Origin: Embleya sp040605455
Lineage (GTDB): Bacteria > Actinomycetota > Actinomycetes > Streptomycetales > Streptomycetaceae
Length of the DNA stretch: 64,000 nucleotides
Assembly (NCBI RefSeq): GCF_040605455.1
Contig: NZ_JBEXCV010000001.1
Location: forward strand, 84,859 to 148,858
Direction: 5' to 3'
Position 1 is the stretch's first letter, and the number at the start of each line of letters is the position of its first letter. Below the pieces are notes generated by a model. It saw nothing but the letters and a program-made list of their open reading frames with translations. It was not told the DNA's origin and searched no databases. Both the position numbers and the translations under genes were made by a program. Below are positions 35,109 through 43,665 of this stretch, one piece after another.

Positions 35109-35500
35109 TCGGGGCGGGCGGCGTCGGGCAGGCGGGGGTACCGGTGGTGGGGGCGCCTGTCGGATGTGGACCGGATCGGGTGGGTGCCGGCGACTGGGGT
35201 GCCGGCGGCTGTGTGCCGGGAGATCCGACGGGCGCGGCGCAGCGGCGGCGGCGGCTGCGCACCGGGCGGGGGCGTACGGCCTGATCCGGGCAGTGGTGTC
35301 GGGCGGGCGGGGAGGCGCCGGTGGTGGGCTCGGCGCTACCGGGTGCCGGCGACCGGGGCCGGGGGAACCGACGGGCGTGGCATAGCGGCTGCGGCTGCCC
35401 CGTACCGGGCGGGGCGTACGGCCTGATCCGGGCGGGTGGTGTCGGGCGGGGAGGCGTCGGTGGTGGGCGGGGCCTTCCCGCTCCCGGCGGGCGGCATCCG
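35057..35500 (+). repeat. Three degenerate tandem copies derived from the csnK 3' end
   Basis: Units begin GACGGGC(A/G)(C/T)(A/G)... at 35057 (inside csnK), 35227 and 35370, spacing 170 and 143 bases. Each then has a run like AGCGGCGGCTGCGCACCGGG, a GGCCTGATCCGGGC block and GGTGTCGGGCGGG...CCGGTGGTGGG. The second and third no longer code. They fill most of the gene-free stretch 35109-35594; no other gene is seen there. Confidence 0.7.
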
Positions 35501-35594
35501 GGGGGTTCACGTCGGTCGCATACGATCCCGGCGGGGCGGGACGACGCGACGGGGCCCACATGATGCGGACGAGGACGACAGTGGGCGATTTCGC

Positions 35595-36926
35595 GTGATC
35601 GACGGTTCGGTATCGGGCTTGACCCGTGACCGCGCGACCTGGCTGCTGTACCTGCACATGGCCGCCTTCGGCTATTTCCTGTACTGCTTCGGCCCCTCCG
35701 TCACGCTGCTGGGCGACGACTTGGGCGTGAGCAACGCGGTGGCGGCGCTGCACAGTACGGCGTACGCGGCGGCCGGCGTGTTGATCGCGCTGCTCGGCGA
35801 CCGGCCGATGCGCCGGTTCGGGCGTGGGCGCACGTTGTGGGCGGGCTGCGGATTGTTGAGCGCGGGTGTGTTGGCGTACTGCGCGGCCGGGGCGCCGGCC
35901 GTGTCGCTGAGCGCGGCGCTGCTGTGCGGCTTCGGCGCGTTCCTGGTGGTCAACGTGGCCGGCACGGCACTCGCGGACCACCACGGCCCGATCGCCGGCC
36001 CGAGCGCCCTGAGCGAGGCCAATGGCCTCGCGGCCGGGGTCGGGATGGCCGCACCCTTGCTGATCGGCGTGATGGACTCGTCCGGGCCGGGCTGGCGCTG
36101 GGCGATGGTGGTGGTCCCGGTGCTCTTCGGTGCCCTGGCGGCGGGCTTCGGACGGACGCAGATCCCGGACGTGGTCGCCGCGACGCCTTCGCGCACGCCG
36201 CCTGGGTCGCCTTCGCCGGAGGCGCCGCCGGAGTCCGCGGGCTCGGCGGCTCCGCCGCCCCCATCGCCTCCGTTGTCGGTGCCGACGCTTTTGCCGCCGG
36301 CATCGCCCTCGGCAAAAGCGCGGGCCTCGCGAGTCACGGGGGCCCCGCCGGTCTCGACGTCGAGTGGGTCGCTGCCCGCCGCGTACTGGTGGGCGTGGCT
36401 GCTGACGGTCTGCTCGGTGGGGGTCGAGTTCTCGCTGTCGTTGTGGGCCTCGACGCTGCTGCGCGACCGGACCGGCATGTCCGAGGGCGCCGCCGCCACC
36501 GCGATGACCGCCGTGGTGGCCGGCCTGTGCCTGGGCCGCCTGGCGGGCGGGCGGCTCGCACTGCGCATCCCGCTGGACCGGCTGTACGGCAGCGCCGTCG
36601 CGGTGAACCTGGTCGGCTTCGCCCTGTTCTGGTCGGCCACGGTCCCCTGGCTCGCCTACCTCGGCCTGTTCGTCTCCGGCCTGGGCATGTCCGTCCAGTT
36701 CCCGCTGGCCACCGCAGCGGCCATCCGCGCCGCCGCCGGCCGAGCCGACCTGGCCGTCTCCCGCCTGGCCGTGGCCACCACCCTGGCCGCCGGCGGCGCC
36801 CCGTTCCTCCTCGGCCTGGCCACCGACCTGATGCCCGTCCGCACCGCCTTCCTGCTCCTCCCCATCCTGCTCCTGGCCTCCCTCCCCATACTCCACAAAA
36901 GCACCCACCCCAAGCCCCGCCCCTGA
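35595..36926 (+). CDS. MFS transporter with a Pro/Ser-rich central loop
   Basis: A 443-residue transporter with twelve helices (first WLLYLHMAAFGYFLYCFG, seventh AYWWAWLLTVCSVGVEFSLS). Motif A-like ALLGDRPMRRFGRGRTLW follows helix 2. Between helices 6 and 7 is a 70-residue Pro/Ser/Ala loop (TPPGSPSPEAPPESAGSAAP), much longer than usual. GTG 35595 is the only reasonable start; the ribosome site is weak (GGGCGA). It follows the csn-type operon by 486 bases but its link to it is unclear. Substrate unknown. Confidence 0.78.
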   Translation: MIDGSVSGLTRDRATWLLYLHMAAFGYFLYCFGPSVTLLGDDLGVSNAVAALHSTAYAAAGVLIALLGDRPMRRFGRGRTLWAGCGLLSAGVLAYCAAGAPAVSLSAALLCGFGAFLVVNVAGTALADHHGPIAGPSALSEANGLAAGVGMAAPLLIGVMDSSGPGWRWAMVVVPVLFGALAAGFGRTQIPDVVAATPSRTPPGSPSPEAPPESAGSAAPPPPSPPLSVPTLLPPASPSAKARASRVTGAPPVSTSSGSLPAAYWWAWLLTVCSVGVEFSLSLWASTLLRDRTGMSEGAAATAMTAVVAGLCLGRLAGGRLALRIPLDRLYGSAVAVNLVGFALFWSATVPWLAYLGLFVSGLGMSVQFPLATAAAIRAAAGRADLAVSRLAVATTLAAGGAPFLLGLATDLMPVRTAFLLLPILLLASLPILHKSTHPKPRP

Positions 36927-37070
36927 ACACGGCCCAAAAGCGCGGGCACGGCGCGACAGGCGCGGAGGCCGGGTGCGGCGGTCACGGCGCGGCAGGCGCA
37001 GGTGGGCAGCGCGAGGCAAGCCGCGCGGGCCGAGGCGAGGCGCGCCGCACCATCCGCGCGAGCCGACCGA

Positions 37071-37149
37071 CGCCGAAGGCCCTCGCAGCACCTTCCGTTC
37101 CAGTGGTCGTCGCAACACCCCAGCTCAGGGAACGCGAGGGCCTTCGGCG
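37071..37149. repeat. Perfect 16-base inverted repeat with a 47-base loop
   Basis: Arms CGCCGAAGGCCCTCGC (37071-37086) and GCGAGGGCCTTCGGCG (37134-37149) lie between two convergent genes. It could end transcription from both sides; the long loop is unlike a simple terminator. Confidence 0.7.
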
Positions 37150-37156
37150 CGGGTGT

Positions 37157-37561
37157 TCACACCATGTACGGCCAGAGTTCGACCCACGGAGCCTCGAAGC
37201 GGATCACATCGCCGACCGACAACTCCTCGAATCCCCGCGCCACATCGATCGTCACGATCCCCGGGCCCAGCCGCATCACGACCTGCGGCTCACCGTCCCG
37301 GCCGACCCATTCCAGCCGGCCCGACACCGCCACGCCGCCGCGCACGGGCGAGAACCCGGTGGTCGCCCCGGCCGGCACCCGCGTCCAGTCGGCCACGTCG
37401 TCCGGCGGATCGACCTCGACGTCGTAGCGCGCGCCCACGACCGGCAGCCGATCCGGATGGCTGCTCTCGGCGTTCCAGTAGCCGACCCCACTGCCGATCC
37501 CGGACGTGAAGACGACCCGCCTCGGCTCGGATTCCACACGGCTCACCACCCGAATCTGCAT
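37157..37561 (-). CDS. Small beta-rich protein of unknown function
   Basis: A 134-residue soluble protein (MQIRVVSRVESEPRRVVFTS, ARYDVEVDPPDDVADW, GRLEWVGRDGEPQVVMRLGP, EELSVGDVIRFEAPWVELWP). It looks all-beta and has no signal or membrane segment. A strong GGAGGGG precedes ATG 37559-37561. It lies 34 bases downstream of the carboxyethylornithine-synthase-like gene, same strand, perhaps co-transcribed. I do not recognise the family. Confidence 0.7.
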   Translation of the reverse strand: MQIRVVSRVESEPRRVVFTSGIGSGVGYWNAESSHPDRLPVVGARYDVEVDPPDDVADWTRVPAGATTGFSPVRGGVAVSGRLEWVGRDGEPQVVMRLGPGIVTIDVARGFEELSVGDVIRFEAPWVELWPYMV

Positions 37562-37595
37562 CGCCCCTCCGTCTTGACGGCGGCAGCCACCCGCT

Positions 37596-38765
37596 TCACC
37601 CTCCCGCGTGGGCCGTCAGCGCCGGGTGTGGGTAGTCGGCGGAACGGTGTTGGAAGCTGAGGATCTTCGGGTTCTGCACGATGCCGTCGCGGATCTCGAT
37701 CGCCTTCGCGATGGTCGGGTCCGCGTCCCAGGCGGTCGGGCCGTCCATGACGGTGCCCAAATAAGGAATCAGCGCCTCGCTGATCTCCCACGTCGCGGAG
37801 TCCCACAGATAGGACGGGCTGTGGTCGACCGCGTAGTACTGGCAGTTGTCGCCGACGGTGAAGGTCGGCTCCTCGAAGGTGGTCGGATGGGCCCATTCGA
37901 ACCCCATGCCGTCGTCGCACGAGACGTCGATGAAGAACGACCCCGGCCGATACTCCGGCAGGTCCCGGTCAAGCACGAACGTCAAGGGCGCGTCGGTGTC
38001 CTGCCGAATGCAGTTCACCACGATGTCGTAGCCGGCCAGATGCGTACCGAGCGGCACCGGCCCGTCCTCGGTGAGCGCGTCCAATCGCGTCGGATCGTCC
38101 TCGCCGAACCGGAAGTGGCCCATCACGACCGAGGGCATCGGCGACGCCACCGCCACCGCGTCCCGCGCGGTGAGCACCGTCACGTCCGAAACGCCCATCG
38201 CTTCCAGTGCTATCACCGCGCCCCGCGCCGTGGCCCCGAAGCTGAGCACCGCCGCCCGCATCCGGCGACCGTAGCTGCCGGTCGCACCGCCGAGCGCCAG
38301 TGCGTGCAACACCGAGCAGTAGCCAGCCAGTTCGTTGTTCTTGTGGAAGACGTGCACACTGAACGCGCCGGCTGCGGTCCAGTGATTCATCTCCTCCCAC
38401 GCGATCACCGTCAGCTTGCGATCGATGCCCAGCTGGGTCATCGTCGGATCCTGCACACAGTGCGGCCAGCCCCACAGCACCTGACCGTCGCGCAATGCGG
38501 CCACGTCCTCGTGAGTGGGTTTCGGCAGCAGCACCACATCGCTCTCGGCCAGCAGCCGTTTACGCGGCAGCAGTCCGGCCACGTGCCGGGCGATCTCCGC
38601 GTCGGCGACGCCGAAACGCTCGCCGTACCCCTCCTCCAGAAACAGGTGTTCGCGCACGTCCGGGGCGATCCGCTCGATGTGCAGCGGGTGAACCGGCAAC
38701 CGGTGCTCGTTCTCCTTCAGTGAGGAGCCGAGAATGCCGAGGGTCATGCGGGTCCTGCGAATCAT
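37596..38765 (-). CDS. N5-(carboxyethyl)ornithine synthase-like dehydrogenase
   Basis: A 389-residue protein of the alanine dehydrogenase/saccharopine-like fold. ENEHRLPVHPLHIERI, LPKPTHEDVAALRDGQVLWGWPH and the Rossmann loop AAVLSFGATARGAVIALEAMG resemble Ceo of Lactococcus, which makes N5-(1-carboxyethyl)ornithine from ornithine and pyruvate with NADPH. The match to the Lactococcus enzyme is partial, so another opine-type or alanine-dehydrogenase-like reaction is possible. Start ATG 38765 has AAGGAA before it; ATG 38747 six codons in is the alternative and fits the family N-terminus. Confidence 0.7.
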   Translation of the reverse strand: MIRRTRMTLGILGSSLKENEHRLPVHPLHIERIAPDVREHLFLEEGYGERFGVADAEIARHVAGLLPRKRLLAESDVVLLPKPTHEDVAALRDGQVLWGWPHCVQDPTMTQLGIDRKLTVIAWEEMNHWTAAGAFSVHVFHKNNELAGYCSVLHALALGGATGSYGRRMRAAVLSFGATARGAVIALEAMGVSDVTVLTARDAVAVASPMPSVVMGHFRFGEDDPTRLDALTEDGPVPLGTHLAGYDIVVNCIRQDTDAPLTFVLDRDLPEYRPGSFFIDVSCDDGMGFEWAHPTTFEEPTFTVGDNCQYYAVDHSPSYLWDSATWEISEALIPYLGTVMDGPTAWDADPTIAKAIEIRDGIVQNPKILSFQHRSADYPHPALTAHAGG

Positions 38766-38950
38766 GAGATTCCTTAGGTAGACCCCGAGTATCCGCCATG
38801 GAATGAACATGGAACTCGCACGACCGCCGTACCGCGGCCGGTTCGCCCGAGTCGGCGACCCGGCCGCGCTACGATCCGCGCCCAGTGCAACCCCGCGCAG
38901 CCACACGCGCCCGCACGGCCCCGCCCGGCCCCGCACGGCGTCCGCCCGGG

Positions 38951-39472
38951 TCAGCCCGGGAGTGCGCCCACCGCCTCGTCCACGCCGTTCTGCCACTGCG
39001 TGGTGATCGGGTCGGAGACCGCGATACCGGGTGTGGGCGCGCCGATCCCGCTTGCGGTGAAGGTGCTGCCGACGTGGGCCGGGTGGGCCGCGACGGTCAG
39101 GCTCGGGACGTACCGCGCCGCGCCGCCGCGGTCGTCGGTACGCAGCGCCGCGTACAACTTCCCGGCGGCTTCGATCCGCCGCACACCGCTCGGCACCGGC
39201 GGCACCGGTTGCGCCGCGCCGTCCAGGCCGGCGAAGGTCACCGTCGGGAAGCGGTCGATCGTGCAGGCCGAGCCGGCCAGGTTGGTGACGGTGACCAGCA
39301 CGACGCTGCTCGCGATCGGCGGCAGCGCGTGTGCGTCGTAGCCGAGCGAGCCCTCGGCGCATGTGCGCAGGCGCCCGATGGTGCTCTGCCCGGCGCCGGC
39401 CGTCGAGGCCGTGCCCGCGACCAGGACGGACGACGCGAGGGCGAGCGTGGTGACGGAAGCGATAGTTCTCAT
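38951..39472 (-). CDS. Secreted DUF4232-like protein
   Basis: A 173-residue protein with a signal peptide (MRTIASVTTLALASSVLVAG, cleavage about residue 27). The mature beta-rich part has paired Cys and the pattern SSVVLVTVTNLAGSACTIDRFP, VTFAGLDGAA found in DUF4232 proteins of actinomycetes. These are exported, of unknown function. ATG 39470-39472 follows a GGCGG site. It lies 29 bases after the GH13 gene, same strand. Confidence 0.75.
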   Translation of the reverse strand: MRTIASVTTLALASSVLVAGTASTAGAGQSTIGRLRTCAEGSLGYDAHALPPIASSVVLVTVTNLAGSACTIDRFPTVTFAGLDGAAQPVPPVPSGVRRIEAAGKLYAALRTDDRGGAARYVPSLTVAAHPAHVGSTFTASGIGAPTPGIAVSDPITTQWQNGVDEAVGALPG

Positions 39473-39501
39473 GCACCGCCTGTATCCATCGTGCCGGTTG
39501 G

Positions 39502-41253
39502 CTACACGTGCCGATGTACGCGGACCTCCCACGGGCGCAGCACCATCTCGTCGATCGGCCCCGCGTTGCCGAGTACGAGCGGCGCCCGCGCCCACTCCGC
39601 CGCCAGGTCGGCCGGCGCCGCCACCGCCTCGCCGGTGAAGTTGGCGAGCACGAGCAGCGTGGTGTCGCGGTGGCTGCGGGTGAAGGCGTACAGCCGTTCG
39701 TCGTCCGCGAGCAGCATGGTGAAATCGCCGTGTACCACCGCCGGTTCGGTGTGCCGGAGAGCTATCAGCCGGCGGTAGTGGTGATACACCGAATCCGGAT
39801 CGGCCACCGCCGCAGCGGCGTTGATCGTGGTGTGGTTGGGGTTGACCGGCAGCCAGGGCGTGCCGGTGGTGAAGCCGGCGTGCTCGGACGCGTCCCACTG
39901 CATCGGCGTACGGGCGTTGTCCCGACCGCGTGCGCGCAGCCCGTCCAGCACCCGATCGGGGTCCTCGCCGGCCCGCACCGCCTGCGCGTAGTGGCCCAGC
40001 GCCTCGATGTCGTGTACGTCCTCGAACGTGGCGAACGGAGCGTTGGTCATGCCCAGTTCCTCGCCCTGATAGACGTAGGGCGTGCCGCGGTGCAGGTGCA
40101 GCACGGTGGCCAGCATGGTCGCCGAGCGCACCCGGTGTTCGGGGCCGTCGTCGCCGAACCGGGAGACGATCCTGGGCTGGTCGTGGTTGTTCCAGTACAG
40201 GCTGTTCCAGCCCACTTCGGCGAGGCCGGTCTGCCAGCGGCCCAGCGAGGTCTTGAGGTCGGTGAGCCGCAGTGGCCGCACGTCGAACTTGCTCCGGCCG
40301 AAGTCCAGTCCCACGTGCTCGAATTGGAAGACCATGTCCACCTCGCCGCGGGCCGGATCGGTGAACAGTCGGGCCTGCTCCAACGTCACCCCGGGCATCT
40401 CGCCCACGGTGAGCAGGCGTTCGGGCCGACCGGCGAAGACCTCGCGGTGCATCTCCCGGAGGTATTCGTGCACCCGAGGACCGCAGATGTAGTACGGCGA
40501 GCCGTCGCCGTACAGGCCGTCCCCGTGCAGCGGGCCGTCCGGGAGGTCGGGGTGCTTCGAGATCAGGTTGATCACGTCCATCCGGAAGCCGTCGACCCCG
40601 CGATCCAGCCACCATCGCATCAGCGCGTACACGGCCTGGCGGACCTCGGGGTTCTCCCAGTTGAGGTCGGGCTGCTTGGGCGAGAACAGGTGCAGGTAGT
40701 ACTCGTCGCTCGCGGCATCGTGCTGCCACGCCGACCCGGAGAAGAACGACCCCCAGTTGTTCGGCGCCGCACCCGGCGACCCCGCGCCGGGTGACCCCTC
40801 CCCCGCCCGATCGCCGGCCATGGCACCGTCCTTGCGTGCCCGCCGCCACCAATACCAGTCCCGCTTCGCGCTGTTCGGCCCCTCGCGCGACTCGCGGAAC
40901 CACGGGTGCTCGTCGGAGGTGTGGTTGACCACCAGGTCCATCACCAGCCGCATCCCGCGCTCGTGCACCGCAGCGAGCAACCGGTCGAAGTCGGCCAAAG
41001 TGCCGAACATAGGTTCGATGTCCCGGTAGTCGCTGATGTCGTAGCCGTTGTCGTCCTGTGGCGACGGGTACACCGGCGACAACCACAACACGTCCACCCC
41101 GAGGTCGGCCAGGTAGTCGAGTCGCGCGGTGATCCCGGCCAGGTCCCCGATCCCGTCGCCGTCGGAGTCGGCGAAGCTGCGCGGATAGATCTGATACACC
41201 ACGGCGGACTTCCACCACACGTCGTCCGCAACCCCCACACCGTCGAGTGTCAT
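39502..41253 (-). CDS. GH13 alpha-glucosidase (oligo-1,6-glucosidase type)
   Basis: A 583-residue cytoplasmic GH13 enzyme. KSAVVYQIYPRSFADSDGDG, MDLVVNHTSDEHPWF, nucleophile Asp in GFRMDVINL, acid Glu in LTVGEM and NNHDQPRIVSRFG are the family motifs; the MDVINL plus NNHDQPR pair favours oligo-1,6-/alpha-glucosidases. There is a Gly/Ala/Ser insert near residue 145 (GEGSPGAGSPGAAP) that homologs lack. No sugar regulator or transporter sits next to it except a decayed AraC gene upstream. Likely digests isomalto-oligosaccharides or trehalose-type sugars. Confidence 0.9.
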   Translation of the reverse strand: MTLDGVGVADDVWWKSAVVYQIYPRSFADSDGDGIGDLAGITARLDYLADLGVDVLWLSPVYPSPQDDNGYDISDYRDIEPMFGTLADFDRLLAAVHERGMRLVMDLVVNHTSDEHPWFRESREGPNSAKRDWYWWRRARKDGAMAGDRAGEGSPGAGSPGAAPNNWGSFFSGSAWQHDAASDEYYLHLFSPKQPDLNWENPEVRQAVYALMRWWLDRGVDGFRMDVINLISKHPDLPDGPLHGDGLYGDGSPYYICGPRVHEYLREMHREVFAGRPERLLTVGEMPGVTLEQARLFTDPARGEVDMVFQFEHVGLDFGRSKFDVRPLRLTDLKTSLGRWQTGLAEVGWNSLYWNNHDQPRIVSRFGDDGPEHRVRSATMLATVLHLHRGTPYVYQGEELGMTNAPFATFEDVHDIEALGHYAQAVRAGEDPDRVLDGLRARGRDNARTPMQWDASEHAGFTTGTPWLPVNPNHTTINAAAAVADPDSVYHHYRRLIALRHTEPAVVHGDFTMLLADDERLYAFTRSHRDTTLLVLANFTGEAVAAPADLAAEWARAPLVLGNAGPIDEMVLRPWEVRVHRHV

Positions 41254-41408
41254 CCCTCGAACCCGCCCCCTCCACGTATCGCCCCGGCAAATCCGACCGA
41301 GGCCACCGTGACTGTCCTGCCCCACCGAACCCCGCTTCACCGGACGGCGGGCGGTCGGCGGCAAGCACGCGGCGGAGGGCTCGCAGCCGACGGCGGGCTG
41401 CGGGTGGG

Positions 41409-41663
41409 TCAGTTGGCGCGGGTACGGAAAGCGCGGCGGTAGGACTGGGGGTGGTGCCGGTGACGCGTTTGAAGCGGTCGCGGAAGGCGGTGGGTGAGCC
41501 GAAGCCGGTTTGGGCGGCGATGCGGTCGACCGAATGGGCCGTGGTAATCGAGCCGTTGTCGATGTAGAGCACGTCCGGGTCCGGGATGGCACTCGGCCGG
41601 CTTGGCCGTGCCGAGCCAGTGCGTGGTGGCCCGCAGGCCGTCCAGGAGGCCGGCCTCGGCGAT
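41409..41663 (-). pseudogene. Decayed GATase1-type AraC regulator (GlxA family)
   Basis: Three blocks of a GlxA/FtrA-like regulator are joined with losses: IAEAGLLDGLRATTHWL (GATase1 part), DPDVLYIDNGSITT in a shifted frame, then directly HSVDRIAAQTGFGSPTAF and RDRFKRVTGTTP of the C-terminal HTH. About 120-140 residues between the second and third are missing. A one-base loss in the G run 41447-41451 shifts the end; with one more base it would read QSYRRAFRTRAN and stop at 41409. From here to 41955 I see nothing convincing. Confidence 0.75.
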
Positions 41664-41955
41664 CCGCGCCCACCTCGCCCGCGCCGCCGTCGACCGCGTA
41701 CCGCGTCACCGTGCGGCCGGCCATGTTCACCGGCGTCTTCAACCTACTCTGGGCAACCGTGACGGTCCTGATGATCGTGCGTCCGGGCTCGACCACCGGC
41801 GCCTGATCGCCCGCGCCGGCTCCACCTTGCCGGTGCATGATCACATGTCCCCACCGGGTGCAAAGGTCCGCGATCCGGGCAGGTATCGCTCCTCGTACGA
41901 TGTCCGGGCATACGGCCGGCGCGGCTGCGGGCTCGCGACTGTTAAGGACGATGTG

Positions 41956-43665
41956 GTGGAGGAACCGGACGAAACCGGCCCGCGATCGGGATCGTCGACG
42001 CACGACCCGCGCCGGTGGACGTGGGACACCCGACGCTGGTTGCTCGTGGGCGTGTCCGCGACGCTGGCCGTGCTGGCCCTGCTCGCGCTCTTGGGCACCT
42101 GGGTGTTCGCACGGTCGACCTCGGTCAACGGGCACCTGGTCGACCGCAGTTCGCCGGCGCTGATCGCCGCCGTGCGCCTGGAGACCGCGTACGCCGACCA
42201 GGACGCCGCGATCCGGGACCACGTCCTGACCGGCGACGCACCGCTCTCGGGCGGGTACTCGGCCGGCCGCGAGACCGAGCGCGAGCAGGTCGCCGTATTG
42301 CACGAGCTGTTGCGCGACGACACCGGCGCGACCGCCCACCTGCGGGTGGTGCTGGAGCGTGCTCGCGCGTGGGAGGACCGGGTGGTCCGTCCGGCCCTGT
42401 CCGTCACGCCAGGAACGACACCGCCCGCGCAGGTACGCGCGGCCGTCGCCGACCCGTCGCCCTATTCGGAACTGCGCGCGGCGACCCGCGCCCAGGTGGA
42501 CCGCCTCCAGCACCAACGCGACATCGCCCGGGCCGACCTCCAGGATGTCCGCGATCTGCGTACGTGGGTGTTCAGCGCGATCGCACTGGTGATCGTGGCG
42601 GGCGTGATCATGGTGTTCGCGGGCCTGCGCCGCGGTGTCACGCTGCCGGTGAGCCGCCTGGTGGCCGATGCGGACGCGGTGACCCGGGGCGACTTCGAGC
42701 ACGCGATCACCCCCACCGGACCGGCCGACCTGCGCGCACTGGCCGATGCGATGGAGGCGATGCGCCGCCGGCTCGCCGACGAACTGGCCTTCTCCGACGA
42801 TGCCCGCTATCGCCTGGACGAGCAGGCCACCGAGTTGCGCCGGTCCAACGCCGACCTGGAACAGTTCGCCTACGTCGCCTCGCACGACCTCCAGGAGCCG
42901 CTGCGCAAGGTGGCCAGCTTCTGTCGCCTCCTGGAGAAGCGATATCAGGGGCAACTGGACGAGCGTGCCGACCGCTACATCGCCTTCGCGGTGGACGGCG
43001 CGGTCCGGATGCAGGCCCTGATCAACGACCTGCTCGCCTTCTCCCGGGTGGGCCGCGGGCCCGTGGACGAGACGGCGGTGGACCTGAACGCCGTGTACGA
43101 GACGGTCGTCGGCGATCTCGCCATCGCGATCCGCGAGGCGGACGCCGAGGTCGCGCACGATCCGCTGCCCACCGTGCGCGGCGATCGCACCCAGTTGTCC
43201 GTGGTGCTGCAGAATTTGATCACCAACGCGGTGAAGTTCCGCGAGCCCGACCGGCCGGTGCACGTCGCGGTGAGCGCGGAACAGGTGGACGGGATGTGGC
43301 GGATCTCGGTGACCGACGACGGCATCGGCATCGATCCGGCACAGGCGGACCGGATCTTCGTGATCTTCCAGCGGCTGCACACCCGCGACGCGTATCCGGG
43401 CAACGGCATGGGCCTGGCCATGTGCAAGAAGATCGTCGAGTTTCATGGCGGCACGATCGCCCTGGATCCCGAACACACCACCGGCACCCGGATCACCTTC
43501 ACCCTGCCCGTCGCGCCAACTGCCGTCGAGACACCGCCCGTCGCGCCTGCGAGCATCGCGCCTTTGACCCAGAGGCAGACTCCGACCCAGGAGCAGACTC
43601 CGGCCAAGGAACGGACTTGGCCCGAGAAGCCGACCGAGAAGCCGACCCCGCCGAAGGCGAGCTAG
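41956..43665 (+). CDS. CHASE3-type sensor histidine kinase
   Basis: A 569-residue membrane kinase: helix 1 (WLLVGVSATLAVLALLALLG), an extracellular four-helix CHASE3-like domain of about 150 residues, helix 2 (WVFSAIALVIVAGVIMVFAG), HAMP linker, the HisKA helix with the phospho-acceptor His in FAYVASHDLQEPLRKVASF, and the HATPase (LSVVLQNLITNAVKF, VTDDGIGID, GMGLAMCKKIVEFHGG). No response regulator is adjacent. GTG 41956 is chosen; the GTG before it is equivalent. The stop CTAG is shared with the convergent molybdenum hydroxylase gene. The C-terminal tail is Pro/Thr-rich. Confidence 0.88.
   Translation: MEEPDETGPRSGSSTHDPRRWTWDTRRWLLVGVSATLAVLALLALLGTWVFARSTSVNGHLVDRSSPALIAAVRLETAYADQDAAIRDHVLTGDAPLSGGYSAGRETEREQVAVLHELLRDDTGATAHLRVVLERARAWEDRVVRPALSVTPGTTPPAQVRAAVADPSPYSELRAATRAQVDRLQHQRDIARADLQDVRDLRTWVFSAIALVIVAGVIMVFAGLRRGVTLPVSRLVADADAVTRGDFEHAITPTGPADLRALADAMEAMRRRLADELAFSDDARYRLDEQATELRRSNADLEQFAYVASHDLQEPLRKVASFCRLLEKRYQGQLDERADRYIAFAVDGAVRMQALINDLLAFSRVGRGPVDETAVDLNAVYETVVGDLAIAIREADAEVAHDPLPTVRGDRTQLSVVLQNLITNAVKFREPDRPVHVAVSAEQVDGMWRISVTDDGIGIDPAQADRIFVIFQRLHTRDAYPGNGMGLAMCKKIVEFHGGTIALDPEHTTGTRITFTLPVAPTAVETPPVAPASIAPLTQRQTPTQEQTPAKERTWPEKPTEKPTPPKAS

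Noticed and set aside
41690..41806. A hydrophobic stretch (MFTGVFNLLWATVTVLMIV) on the plus strand
   Set aside because: It could be the end of a membrane protein, but there is no start, no ribosome site and no homology I recognise.
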